From Polytrichum commune (Eukaryota > Streptophyta > Polytrichopsida > Polytrichales > Polytrichaceae), in the NCBI GenBank assembly GCA_950295325.1, contig OX485803.1, positions 15,438,001 to 15,502,000 of the forward strand: DNA of 64,000 bases, given 5' to 3'. Positions within the stretch are counted from its first letter, which is position 1. The number at the start of each line of letters is the position of its first letter. Under the pieces are notes generated by a model. The model was not told the DNA's origin and did not search any database. It worked only from the letters and a program-made list of their open reading frames with translations. Position numbers and translations under genes: made by a program. Positions 13,501 to 25,754 of the stretch are shown in pieces.

Positions 13501-14483
13501 CCAACAACTTTGGAAAAACAGTGGTTATAGAGCACATGCTAAGGAGGTGAAGCTACCTTACGTATGATTGAAAATTAAACCGTTGTCATGTTGTTTGTGT
13601 TTTTTCTGAAAGCACGGGATTGTGGTAGTGTAAGTTTTGTAATCTAAATATGTTCAAAAAACACAATTTATTTTCTAACGATTCATTTTTGACAAAAATA
13701 TCTTGATTCTATTAAACATGTTTTTTCCTTACAAATTGGATATTAATTTAATGGGTTGCAATATCCAATTAATCTAATATTTATAACTAAAACCTCACTT
13801 TCTATTCAAACCAAACTCTCGATCACTCTTTCACTCAAATAAAATTTCAAACTTTGCATTTAATCCATTCAAATATCCCTTGATCACACAAACTAAGCTC
13901 TTTAGTCTTCAATCAAACTAAATTATTCATTATTCATTCAAACCATGCAACCTCACTTCTTATTCATGCATCCTCATTTGTTATCTCCATCACACAAGTT
14001 TCTTGCATCACTCATGAATCACTCTTGCATCACTCTTGCATCACTCATAGTTCACCTTGCTCATGCAATGCTTTTAGATCTTTCACCAATGGTCTTCGGT
14101 GGTCTCCAAAGCTTCGTCAATGGTCTCCACCATGTGTCTAAGGTCTTCAACACCTCCAATAAACCTTAATCTTACCTAATCCTAACTACAAGTCCTACCT
14201 ACCAAATACTTCTTACCAAGTCCTCCTAGTCTTGAATTCAAGACCGGTTCTTAACTAAACAACTAACTAGAACAGAATTAGAACAACATCATACTAATCT
14301 TTATCTACATACGTACTTGGAACAACAATAACACATGTAAATACCTCTGTTTTAACTAGTAATTGACCCACATCACGGCACCGCTTAAAGTAACATGAAT
14401 GAATGATGTCATAACCAATATGGACATGATACCTTAGGATATGGCCAAACAATAGAAATGTACTTGTAGTATATAAAAATTTG

Positions 14484-14519
<36 letters not shown>

Positions 14520-15281
14520 CAAGTAAGAAAGGCTTCAACTTCCGATATGTATGCACATTTTATATAATTGTATTTTTACAAGCAGAATAGTCCAAACTAA
14601 GTGGGAATATATATATATATATATATATATAACACGGGTTCTCACATAAGCCACACATCCTGCAAAATTGTCTATAATTCTTATTTGGTTCCCACAAAAA
14701 ATGTTGTTGGTATACCATGAACGCAAGGCCTCTCCGGAACAAAGCATAAGCACCCACCCCAAGCAGGTTGGCATGGGGCAAACACGCACTTGTCGCGTGG
14801 CGTTAGTCAACTTCTTTGCTTTTCTTATACAAGTTTCACGGTTGCTCTTAAGTAACTACGGGTTTCCACCCATTTGACTGCTATTGAAAAGAAACCAAGC
14901 TGCAACATATTCTAAAAATCAAGTGTTTATAGGGCATAGCATGCAAAGATATTATTTTTTCAATGGTAAGATTGGGACGCCTTTCATGCTCTCCGGATTG
15001 ACATCATAATGTCCCGTGCTATAAGTCTCAAGCTTCCTCTTAGAATAATAATCAAGTCATTGATAGCAACTGAGGTTGCTGGAATATATATTTGCCTTAT
15101 GACATCACCGGGTATACTTGTGACATGGGTGACGATTTAAATTCGTTTGGCCGGCTTCTGACACTGCATGGGCCGCGGCAAACAACCAATTTCCAAACAC
15201 CCAATTTGACCTTTTGTTGGTATAAAATGAGATATATATTGTGCATGGGTATCGTATTGCGTAATTCCAAATAGCAAGTGA
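10561..15281. other. Gene-free AT-rich stretch with simple repeats and one hairpin
   Basis: No gene recognised. Content seen: a strong 61 bp hairpin at 11025-11085 (own entry); a CAA run near 11470; short TA runs near 11768 and 14608; an ATAG/ATAT microsatellite at 13445-13496; and a GA run at 14489-14514. Reading frames of up to 91 aa here are low complexity or cross the TA repeat and show no family resemblance. Confidence 0.5.
11025..11085. repeat. Near-perfect hairpin, 27 bp arms, 7 nt loop
   Basis: The arm 11025-11051 (CATGGGATG...TGCACATT) is complementary to 11059-11085 (AATGTGCAC...CATCCCATG). Only three positions differ, two of which would be G-U pairs in RNA. The loop is 11052-11058. 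It could be the core of a short MITE or a small-RNA precursor. No flanking duplication was identified. Confidence 0.6.
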
Positions 15282-15302
15282 CACTAAATACAATATTTAG
15301 TG
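15282..15302. repeat. Solo terminal palindrome of the CACTAAATAT MITE family
   Basis: A 21 bp palindrome, CACTAAATAC to TATTTAGTG, matching the ends of the elements at 23804, 25287, 29387 and 53678 but without an element body or partner. It is next to a GCGTAATTCCAAATAG sequence that also borders the copy at 53678-54042. Confidence 0.55.
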
Positions 15303-15375
15303 TGCTAACTTATCTATTGGGCAAGTCAATGAACTGGGAGAAATGACCATAGTTGCAAATGAATTTGTTGAGTTT

Positions 15376-15560
15376 GGCAAATAAGCGATCGAAATTCAAG
15401 ACTACAAGAAAATTAAATTACCCATCATTTTAGAGGAATCTATAGAATGTACCCCAATATAATAAAGGAAGACCAAAAGATGTCTAACATGTAACCAATT
15501 AGTCTAGGAAACACTAGGATCTTGACCGATTATGCACAAAATTCTCTCAAGACAAGGATT
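15376..15560 (+). mobile_element. Degenerate fragment of the AACCGGTT MITE family
   Basis: Diverged similarity to the interior of the element at 712-936: a TTCAAGACTACA...AAATTA block, CATTTTAGAGGAATC, GATGTC.AACATGTAACC and CTAGGATCTTGACCGATTATGC. The GATCGGGGAG termini are lost. Too decayed to show a TSD. Confidence 0.5.
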
Positions 15561-16489
15561 GAGCAAGCTTTTTTCGAAAAAGAAAAGAAAGGAAAGAAAT
15601 GAAGAAGAGTGTGGGGAAGTCACATAATGTTTCCTACATAACGTGCCAAACGGTGACCAACCCTCAACCTTGGAAAAGGAGCATTGCTAGATTATGTGTG
15701 CGAGGTTTACAATAGCAACATTTGATTCCAAAATTTGAAAGACATGAGGAAGTAAGTAACCCTAGCCACTAGGATTTCACAACTTAGGTTCAACACCCCA
15801 CTTAGGTTGAATAGAATTTCTATGTTGTAGGGGTAGATGTCAAAATCTAGATATTTGTTCTTAGAATCCTTAGGTCCTCCTCTTTCTTATAAGGTTCCCC
15901 CAACACAAATATGGGCGTTGGGGGAGGTGATGACTAAACCAAATATTGTTATTAAGGTATGTGGGTCTTATGCGGTCGCTTTTGTTAACAAATATATGAG
16001 TGGTACGTGACATTATTTGCAATTAATAGCATGGCTACACTAAGGTCAATCGTTGCTCTTTGTTAGCAACACAAACCTCTCTTGATAGGGAAAGTTCATC
16101 TCTTCCGAAAATGGTTGCTATCATTTATGATTTTTCGTCCTAATCATAGTAAGTTCATTGAATGTAGTATACTACAAGTTTGTTCATTTACTTCACTGCA
16201 TATAAGACAAAAGCTTCTATCCATATGGAAACTCTCCCACTATTGTGGGCTAGTTTTTGGTCTTAGTGTGGGCACGTAAGAATAGATAACAAAAAATTAC
16301 GTATTATGGTGGGATTGGAATTTGTGCTCAAAATATGTTGATCATTCTAGGTTCAATGATGAAGACAGTCGGGAAGACCTATGTACAAAATCTCCACAAA
16401 TTGGCCTCCTATAACTTTTACACCTCAAGTTATGATAATGAAACTTGAAATGACAATTTGCATAGTTCATAATTGCTAGTTGTATGAGA

Positions 16490-17623
16490 TTAATATGGGC
16501 CTGTGGTATCCCAACCTTTTGCAGTCATGCATATGACACATCACTTCAACGTAGTACATCCTAGGTCTCTATGTTCCCCCACCTTTCTAGAGTGGTGGGG
16601 AACGGTGGGGCGATGTCCTCAACACCATCATTGTCCATTGTATAGTAGATATTTCACAATTGTTAATTGTGTTAGGCAATCCCAATCCAGTTCAAACCCA
16701 CACCTATAGTATAACGTAGCTAGAATGAGCACAATGTTGGCATAAGGTTGATTTAGAGGTCAATGTAGAAAAACTTAAGAACCCGTGCATTCTCATTGTC
16801 ACCAATTTAGAGGTCATCTTCTCATCACGATCTTTGACCAAATAGATCTTAACTTCAACCCTTTTTCTTTTTTGTAGAACCTTGTGTGTTGTAAGAGATA
16901 AGTTTTGGTCATCGGACTCACAACTTAAAGTATTCATATAGAATGAATGTGTTGAACATACATAGGGATACCTATCCTCCAATCTAAAGTAATCCAATTA
17001 AGTTCAAGCCTTTGTGTTAGTTTTGGTGTATAACATTTGGTGATACTTCAAGAGCAAGACCACATGGTCCCGTTACATGCACTTTTAAGCAATTTAAAGG
17101 TGAATTATAACAAAGTATGCGCCCACATGTTCTCATTACCACTAATATAGAGGTGCTCTCCTCCCTCTAAAGTCTTCCATTCACTCAAAATTGCAACTTA
17201 TAGAGAGGAGAGTTTCAACACCTCTATAAAGGAATCAACTATCAATATCTCACAGTCTCTTGCCACATAGAATCTTAGCTTCAATTCTTTCAATAAGAGC
17301 CTTTGTGTATTGTAAGAAACTAGTATGGGCATGTGTTGTCCCATCCCTTTTCATCCGTGCACATGACACATCACTTTAACGTGCTCCCTCTACCTTTCTA
17401 GAGCGGTGGGGAACGGTTGGGCTACTACCACTATATATCACCACCGTGAACACGTTGTCTATTGTACAATTGATTTGTTTAGATCATGGGACCCACAACG
17501 TAAACGTGATTATTTAAAATGAGTGTGTGGAGCATATAGAGAGCTATTTTTCTCTCAACTAAAGTTATCCAATTTAACACTCCATTATGTGAGTGTTTCG
17601 TGTTTGGTGTGGTGATGCTCTTA
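16490..17623 (+). repeat. Diverged tandem duplication, units of about 0.5-0.8 kb
   Basis: Blocks recur in the same order: GACACATCACTT.AACGT followed by CCTTTCTAGAG.GGTGGGGAACGG at about 16530-16610 and again at 17365-17420; CTTAACTTCAA...CTTTGTGT.TTGTAAGA at about 16847-16893 and 17275-17315; ACCTATCCTCCAATCTAAAGTAATCC-like at about 16970 and 17550. Between them 16720-17100 and 17100-17320 also resemble each other. Strong divergence suggests an old duplication or two copies of an unclassified element. No protein recognised. Confidence 0.5.
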
Positions 17624-18029
17624 GAGCATCCCCACCAGATCAGGTACACTCCAAATAGAGTATATAATATTTAATACCTTTGGGGAGCCCTCCATCTTGG
17701 GCGGGGCAGCTCATCTTGAGTCAAAGCCTAGGCATACCCCGGTATAATTAGGAAGCAATCAATAAGACAACGACACCTATTATATGACATGGGATAAAGT
17801 AGGATATCGGAGTATATGATATTAAAGTAGTCTCTTGGCGGGCCGGAGGAGGGCCGTTATATGAACCATTTATGGCGGGGGAAGGTCTTTACTATACCCG
17901 GGCTGGTTCTAAATTATGGGGGACCAGACATTGGTGGGGTTCAATTTATGCCGGTACCGCCACCTAAGAACCCGGGATGCCCCATTTTTGGCGTTGGCAT
18001 GCCCCATGCCCAGTCTGGTGGGGACGCTC
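17624..18029 (+). mobile_element. Harbinger-like MITE, family H427, copy 1 (406 bp)
   Basis: Non-autonomous element with ends GAGCATCCCCACCAG and its approximate complement CTGGTGGGGACGCTC, flanked by TTA at 17621-17623 and 18030-18032, the 3 bp target site of PIF/Harbinger elements. The interior matches the copies at 19513-19939 and 49968-50394. A GC-rich frame from 17861 is open in all three copies; it is probably a by-product of composition. Termini are the most diverged of the three. Confidence 0.8.
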
Positions 18030-19320
18030 TTAGGCCATCAAGCTCTAGTTTCATGTTGAGAGGATAAGAAAAGATGGCACTTATGTTGCCAACATGAATA
18101 ACCGTATAATTAGGTTAATGTCATAAATCCAAGACTTAAATGGCATGCTACTTTATGACATTTGGGTTGGATGGGCCCTTCACCTCTATTATTTCCAGGT
18201 ATACATATCTTGATGTCGTACATTGTCACCGCTTCCAATAAAAGGGGTATGTTAGGGCACACTCCATGCGCCAACCAAGTTAGCAAAAACCATCATATGA
18301 CAAAAATTTGGACCCCCTTCCATACGGATGTAACTTGTAAGTGTGCGTTAATTTTCCACATGGTCTTTGAAGTTGATTCCCACATCAAATGAACTAGAAA
18401 CAATGTTCTTCGGGTTGCATAGTATTTTAGGGTTTTTATGTTGTATCAACAAGAGGGTACGCTTGTATGCAATAATTTTCTTTTTCGAACAACAAGAATA
18501 GTCGGTGGGCATGATTGGAAGGGGGGGTTGAAGTTTGAGAAGGGGGACTTGAATGCCATTTTATTCTAGAACTTGGGGATCAACTTTCATATAGTGATGT
18601 TGATGTTGAAATTTTTAAGAAATTGATGTTGGTATGAATATTGTGAATAGTGTCTGTATTTTCAGTGATAGTGTTGTTATGAATAATATTTTCAGTGAAT
18701 AATACCAATACGAGCAATGATTCATGTGAGTAGTGTTGGGAGTATAACTCCACCCAAATTTCCAAGTGTCAACATGAATGTATGAATAGGGACAAACATT
18801 ACTTTGTCTTGCTTTGTCTAGGGAGGCTCAAAATATGTAATTGACATATTTTAGGGTCATGAAACCAACCCACATGGCTAAATAATGTTATGTCATCTGT
18901 TTTAATGCCGAAGTATAATTTCCACGTAGAGATTGAGTGGGTCACATCCAATGTAGATTCAAATCTCAAGAATACTTAGGGTGACATTTGATTAGTTTTC
19001 TAAATTGGACACCATATTTGAGTGGTGTGTGGTAGGTGAAGGTCAAAGAAGAATCATCATAAAGACACATGTTTAAAAGAGATTTGACTACGTCTTCGGT
19101 ACTATAAATCACTGTACACTCAACAGTGAACACAATTGGAAGGGCCGATGCATTCAATTGAGAAATGAACAAGTATGCACTTCCGATAATCATAACTAAA
19201 TAAGGAGATATCTGATTTTCAATCCGATTTTTACAAACGTTTCATTGTAGATTCGCTAATGCAACACGAGTACAAAAGCACTTTGTGGTCATCACTACCA
19301 TATAAGTATCAGGCGGCTCC

Positions 19321-19358
<38 letters not shown>

Positions 19359-19512
19359 GTGGATGCACTGTGATGTCAAATACGGTGTGTGTACCTCTCT
19401 CCTTGCAGACACATCGTACAGAGGTCACCTACCTATTGGGTCAACCCGTGGTCGCTTGTGCAGTCATGGACACCTCAGCATGAGTATGGGGCTTTTGGCT
19501 TTGTGTCTGTAA
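18030..19512. other. Gene-free stretch between two H427 elements
   Basis: No gene recognised. It holds a TG microsatellite at 19324-19354, which is the sole source of an apparent cysteine-valine repeat frame, and near 19000-19110 one copy of a dispersed repeat with TATTTGAGTGGTGTGTGG, followed by an AGACACATGTTT block as in 60670-60730. Confidence 0.45.
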
Positions 19513-19939
19513 GGGCGTCCCCAGCAGCCTCGCCATAGGGCATGCCAACGCCAAAAATGGGGCATCCCGGGTTCTTAGGTGGCGGTACCGGCATAAATTG
19601 ATCCCCACCAATGTCCGGTCCGGCATAATTTAGAAGCGGCCCGGGTATAGTAAAGGCCTTCCAACGCCATAAATGGTTCATATGGCGGCCCTCCTCCGGC
19701 CCGCCAAGAGATTACTTTAATATCAGATACTCCGATATCCTACTTTATCCCATGTTAGATAATAGGTGTCGTTGTCTTATTGATTGCTTCCTAATTATAC
19801 CGGGGGTATGCCTAGGCTTTGGTGGGCTCTGACTCAAGATGAGCGGCCCCGCCCAAGATGGAGGGCTCCCCAAACACCCTAAACACCATATAATATATTA
19901 TTTTTGGCGGGTTGCTTACTATCTCTCCTGGGGATGCCC
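19513..19939 (-). mobile_element. Harbinger-like MITE, family H427, copy 2 (427 bp)
   Basis: Complete element opposite in orientation to the copies at 17624 and 49968. Ends are GGGCGTCCCCAGCAG and CTCCTGGGGATGCCC; TSD TAA at 19510-19512 and 19940-19942. Its length, 427 bp, is identical to the copy at 49968-50394, which implies recent relatedness. No transposase. Confidence 0.87.
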
Positions 19940-22200
19940 TAATACCGTAACCATCAATCATCTTCAAAGCATGCCTTCAATAGTCTTAGCCTTGGTTGAG
20001 GTCAGCGTCCGGCAAGAGCCTAAGGCTAATACAAATGCAGCCTACAAAATTTGTGACTTAGCCTATAAAATTTTGAAAGTGTAGGACAAAGAGCCTATGG
20101 ACAATTTAAAAACATAGGATATCAACCTATGTGATAAAAAACATGTAGGAAATTTTGCCTACAAATTTTTTAAAAGAGAGGATTTTAGCCATTCATCCTT
20201 CTTCAAATTGGGAAATTAGTTGGCCTAAGTACATATCTTTAGGCTATATCTTGCAGGAAGAGTAGAGGTTGAATCAGAAGATGGTGAGGACTTTCACCCT
20301 TAAACTCATTTGAATTTTAGCAACCTTTCATAACTTATAATCAACTCTTTAAAAAAGAGTTGATTAATCCTTGGCCTTCAAATGTGGTGAAGGGCTTAGC
20401 CAGGTTCAATTCCTGCCGAGGATACCACTTAGTACTCAAATTTTGAATTTAAAGCCTACAACATTAAAAGATATGAAGGATTTTAACCTACTAAAAATTA
20501 GTTTTGGAGGCAATTGGCGGGTAACTTAAAAACTCAAAAGGTTTTCAACTTACAAAAAATTGATATTGTAGGATGCAACCTATGCCATGAGGGAAATAGC
20601 CTATGCCCTTTTAAAGAGGTAGGCAATTAACCTTAATAACTTCAAAAACTTTTCGGACGTTGGTTGAGGTTGAAGTTTGACTTGGAAGTTCCATTGGAAT
20701 TAAAATCTAGTAGTAGCTGCTACCCATTATTTGCAACTATTTTAAAGGGGACGGGAAGTGTGATGAGGTTTGAACTAACTTATGGTTGCCTTGCCTTGCA
20801 TTGCATGGTTATGCTTTGGTACGCTTCAAATGCATAATCTACAACAATTGAATAACAAAGTGACACACTTCGGAATGGGGATAAATGGAATGCATGATTC
20901 CTCCAACTACATGTGTGATGTATGTGAGTACAAATTGAGTGATTTTTTTAGTATACCCAAAAACACAAAACTTCAAGACCTTAGTCACTCAATCACCCTC
21001 TCAAATCACTGCATTAGTAGGTATTGACAAACACGTTATCTAGAATCATTAGTAATGTAGATTTGGATTTGGGTTCAGTTATTTTAGTTTGAATTGGACA
21101 CATGGAAATGAGGTCTTGTCCTGATGACTGCTTGTGTTAAATGGGAAGTGTGTTCTAAGATCACTTTTATTTTAATAATGTAGGGACCACATTTTGTATT
21201 CTCAGAAAGATCGAAACTGGGTGAATTGACACAAAATGTGATCCCTCATACCTCTCAGCACATGGCGCCGTTGAACAAAACTAGAATATACTCAAGAAGT
21301 GTTGTGAGTAGCGCAATTACAGTAGAAACAAACTTGGGTTGGATGACACAGTTCAAAATGACCAAGATAACATTGGAGTTGTCTTTAAATAACAATAATA
21401 ATAAGCAACGTTGGGCAATCCGATGTGAATTTGAGCTCGTCTGCCCTACCTTGCTCAAGAATCCTCTTGGTGTAGGGTGGGGGTTTATTGCTTACCTTGC
21501 ACTGGGTGGGCTCTTGGATTCCTACCCATTTAGCTAGTTTTTTTAGTCAAGTGGAAAAAAAATTTCATAGAGAAATTGAACTGCCAACCTCTCCATTTGG
21601 AAATGGGTACCTCTCCAGTATATATATATATATATATGCTAGCACCATGGAGAGCTATATAAGTTGATCACCATGGAGGTGATATTTGGTCATTCCAATA
21701 TCCGAGTGTGGGAAAAAGCATTTGCTTCCGCAATACTTTTTTTGAGCAAGATCAAACCTTTGGAAAATAAAATCCCCATGAAAGGATAAGGGGTTTGCTA
21801 CCAAATGACATTTTCCAAATGCAAAGCTTTGAAAGTTCTCCCAAATCAAAGAACAATATAGATTTCCAAAGCGGCCTTTCTGAGTGTACATTGCTCTCAC
21901 TTATTGAGAGGCCCTCCTCTCAAGTATGTTCAATGGGTATTCTTTTTTAATATACATGTATGCAACCTTGACTATAAAAGCTTCAAAACCTCATGGTATC
22001 AAGGGGATTTGGAGAAAATGTGTGAGCATACTCCTAGGACAATTCTTCATCTACATGTATCATAGAAGGTACTTTATTGTGAGAATTATAAATTGCTCCC
22101 TTTCTATTTTGCCACATGTCATTCCCACATTGGTTGAGATCTTTTGAATTTCATGTGGAATCTACATTCTAGCACAAGTAGAGATGCATTGCCGTTAGTA
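19940..22200. other. Gene-free AT-rich stretch
   Basis: No gene recognised. It contains ordinary AT-rich sequence, an AATAATAATAA run near 21390 and a TA microsatellite at 21619-21636. Frames of 65-103 aa in this stretch show no family signature. Confidence 0.45.
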
Positions 22201-22209
22201 ACTTATGTG

Positions 22210-22480
22210 TACTATAGTCCATAACACTCATGAAACAATTACACCAAATCGCCATTAAATACCTCACACACCTAATATTAAATAAAAAGAAACTAAACAA
22301 CAAACGCCCCCCCCCCCCCCATAGAACCCTCTTAAACGCAAGGCCCTTCACATATTAAACTAAAGGAGCCCACCCCCTAAACACAAGGGAAGTATCTTAC
22401 CATGACGCTTGACTAAACATGACCATGGTATTGAAGAACGGACTCCCATTCACGTTGGTGTATAAACTAAACCCTAATGC
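22210..22480 (+). mobile_element. 3' end of a LINE (same family as 45040-46466)
   Basis: The sequence aligns with the C-terminal codons and 3' UTR of the LINE copy at 45040-46466: a frame reading KYLTHLILNKKKLNNK, a run of C (22307-22320), then AGAACCCTCTTAAACGC..., AGGAGCCCACC, AAGTATCTTACCATGACG and ACTCCCATTCACGTTGG. Only about 270 bp remain, so this is a heavily 5'-truncated insertion. I did not find its TSD. Confidence 0.65.
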
Positions 22481-23803
22481 TACTTTTATTAATTTACTCC
22501 AGTCTTCCATGTTGATTAGTAATTTTTTTACTTTTACTTTTTAGCAACCTTTTTGAGGTGGACCTCACCAAAATTATGGCGTGCCTTCGAGCACTATCCC
22601 GACGATACCATGTAGTAAGCTTATCGTTAACAACATAGACTCTCATCATGTCATTTCGGATCCTCTTCGTGTTTTTGCATACTTCATCTTTTGTAAAGTG
22701 GACTTGAACACTCACGACTTTCTTGTCCAATAAATTTGGGCAACCACTTGCATGCATATTGTAAAGGAGAATGGTCCAATTTTTACGAGAGTGGTGTGGC
22801 CAATAGACAATAGGTGCACAAGTAAAAGAGATTGAAGGAGGAGGCACATGTGGGTGTGGGGAATCGAATCCACACTTCCCCACACTTTAATGTCCTCCTA
22901 GCCTTTTTATTTTATCTTATCCACATTAGGAATCATTGGACTCTTTCAAGGCTTTTCTAGACGTATAAAGAGCAAGAAGAGCTTTATAGCATTACACAAC
23001 TCTTTGGTTGCATCCCATGGGACTAGGTGTTACATTAACATATTTCTCCTTTAACTGCAGAATCCCATGTTTATGGGGAGCACTCAAGCTGTGTATTATG
23101 GATTTTTTGACAAGCAGATGTAAATTATCATATTTTATTAATCACAACGTCTTTCTTTCGAAAGAGACCATCATGTAGCTACTTAGGGCCACTTCACACA
23201 CAAGACTGAGAGCCCATGACCAATACACTTCAAGCACTCTCATTGGTGGAAAAGGTGGAGCTGGTCCAAGTTCGCTTCACACTAAGTTACACTTGAGGGA
23301 CCGACGGAGTATGTGAATGCAAGATGGATGTAAAGTCTACACATGGCATCAAATGGATCGTGTTTCATGGTCACTTGGACTATTTTCAGAAACCACCTCT
23401 TGGAGGTAGGCCTAACAACAAAATTGGGAGACCATGGCACTCCGAACGCTCACAACCGTTGATTAATACTATTTTATCATGCGTGAGGACCTGCATGAAT
23501 AAACATTCATTGAAGTAGCATTTGGTTAAGGGACCAATCACATATGACTTCACACTACACTTGAGGGTCTGTGACCACACTACATGATTATGGAGGTGTG
23601 ATGGGACGGTCTTTGAACGGATTTTTTTTGGGCTCTCACAATTTCATGGTCACGGCTCTTGACTCGTGTGTGAAGTGGTCCTTACTAATGTTTATGTTGG
23701 AATGCGTTCCCATTGCATGCCTTGGAGGGAAACCTTTTTTTACTTCTTCTCAATATCTTGATCTTTGGTCATTCTAAACATGTTGCCTAGGCAAAGACAA
23801 CTA
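22481..23803. other. Gene-free stretch
   Basis: No gene or element recognised. The minus-strand frame 22883-22494 (129 aa) lacks any family motif and begins in a low-complexity proline-rich segment. Confidence 0.4.
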
Positions 23804-24167
23804 CACTAAATATGATATTTAGTGTCATATGCTTTTGAATGTCACTATGGTAACTTTTCGGATGACCCTTCTTATGGATAAGTGAACAAATGATGGTTGA
23901 GTTCATCCACTGGCTAAAACCCTACCTTCTCTTGTCAGCAACTTGTGATTAAATATTGTCATGGATGATTGAAATTTGGATGAAAAATCACTTTGTAAGT
24001 GACAGTATTTGCAACACTATAAATCTATAATCCCCCAAAATTTTTACAAGGAATTACAAATAATGTTGGGTTAACATTTAGTGTTGGTGACAACTATACC
24101 ACGGTTTACAATTAGTATTGAGCGAGACAATTAGAATTGGTGACACTAAATACCATATTTATTAGTG
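23804..24167 (-). mobile_element. MITE with palindromic ends, CACTAAATAT family, copy 1
   Basis: 364 bp element bounded by CACTAAATATGATATTTAGTG and a diverged counterpart ending TATTTATTAGTG, with TA on each side (23802-23803, 24168-24169). Each terminus is itself a roughly 21 bp palindrome. The interior shares AATAATGTTGGGTTAACATT, a block for CTTTTCGGATGA and ATCACTT.GT.AGTGACAGT with three other copies. TA target and short length suggest a Tc1/mariner-type MITE. No protein. Confidence 0.75.
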
Positions 24168-25234
24168 TAGCTCTATGTGAAAGAGTGCACCGTCATTAAT
24201 TTCATCATCCAATGCATGTATTAATTTAATTTTATGATTTATTTATAATGCATGGAGGAATGAAAATGCCAATTCAGAGAATGGCATGACTAGGAACCCA
24301 TTTCCCACAAGGGCTACTATTTTAAAAAAAAACATTTATAAATGGTGTGTCCTAAAATTTGACCACCCAATTATGGGAGAATTTTGGCCATTTAGTAATA
24401 ACCTAAACTCAACCTCTATAACACACTTTATATTGATATTTATGTCTTCATGTTCTAAATTTGAACTTTTTAATAAACTGCTTGATTTCATTCATTTTAT
24501 TTCATTTAAATAGTAAGCAACGCCTCATACCAACAAGATTTTGTTGTTGGTGAGATAGTGTAGTTCTCTAGCAGCTTGGGCACCTTTCTGCCTAATAATC
24601 AATTAAAGTGCGAAAGTAAGTTAGGCAACCCACAAAGTAATATTATGAAATTGGGCAGATTAAAAAAAAAGGTTAGAGATTCATCCCAATCATTTCTATA
24701 ATTTATGGATGTTTTTCCTACTTTCATCTATGGCGGCTACGATTAACCTAAACACTTCCCTTAACCAACATTCCTTACCCTAAAATTTGCCTATTACTTG
24801 TATGTCAGGGTTTTGTTTGGCGACAAATTTTGCTTTGACTCGATGCTACTTTGTTGGATTCCAATGAATGTCACTTGCATAGTTATGATTTCAGACACTC
24901 TTTGAATGTTCTCTCTTTTTTGGGGGGACACTTAAAGAAATTATTTCCCAAAAATTTAGACACCTTTAAAATAATTATTTTATGCCCAAAGTGCTAAAGA
25001 ACTACAATATTTTCCAAGCCCTCAATAAAGAGGGCATGGTAGACTTGCACCAATTCACAAGCATGTTTGAACCCAAGACCTGTTGTGATATCATTGGACT
25101 ATCACCCTTGGAGTTATCATCCACATGTTTTCATGTTGTCGACTTTAATAAAATGCTAAAGCTCATTCAAGGCCACGATCCACCCAATAGGTATGTGAGG
25201 ATACTAAGGCAAGCCATTTATACACCCTAGGCAA
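24168..25234. other. Gene-free stretch
   Basis: No gene recognised. A plus-strand frame at 24982-25230 (82 aa; PLELSSTCFHVVDFNKM) is uninterrupted up to the duplicated block but has no family motif that I know. Confidence 0.4.
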
Positions 25235-25754
25235 CTATGCTAAGGGCTTGCATCGTAAGCTTCAACATGCAACTTTATAAGATCTACACTAAATATGGTA
25301 TTTAGTATCACCAATTCTAATTGTCTCGCTCAATACTAATTGTAAACCGTGGTATAGTGGTCACCGACACTAAATGTGAACCCAACATTATTTGTCATTC
25401 CTTATAAATTTTGTTGGGGGATTATAGATTTACAGTGTTGCAATTACTGTCACTTGCCGAGTGATTTTTCATCCAAATTTCCATCATCCATGACAATGTT
25501 TCATCGCAAGTTGCTGACAAGAGAAGGTAGGATTTTGGTCAATGGATGAACTCATCCACTGTCCATGACAATTATTTGTTCACTTTTTCATAAGAAGTGT
25601 CATCCGAAAAGTTGCCATAGTGACATTAAATACCATATGACACTAAGTATCATATTTAGTGTACTATTGCTTTCTAGAATACTTAGAGTAGGAAACACAT
25701 TCCGAGGGCACACTTTTCTTATATTTTAAAGCAAGGGTGAGGTTGATTGGGGCA
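25235..25754 (+). repeat. Duplicated 0.5 kb block, copy 1 (contains MITE 25287-25661)
   Basis: About 520 bp nearly identical to 29334-29853 in direct orientation. The match starts at CTATGCTAAGGGCTTGCATCG and ends near GCGAGGTTGATTG. It contains the CACTAAATAT MITE (25287-25661, TA at 25285-25286 and 25662-25663) plus about 50 bp of left and 90 bp of right shared flank, so the unit copied was larger than the MITE. Confidence 0.85.

Noticed and set aside
19324..19354. Cysteine-valine repeat peptide
   Set aside because: Pure translation of a TG microsatellite.
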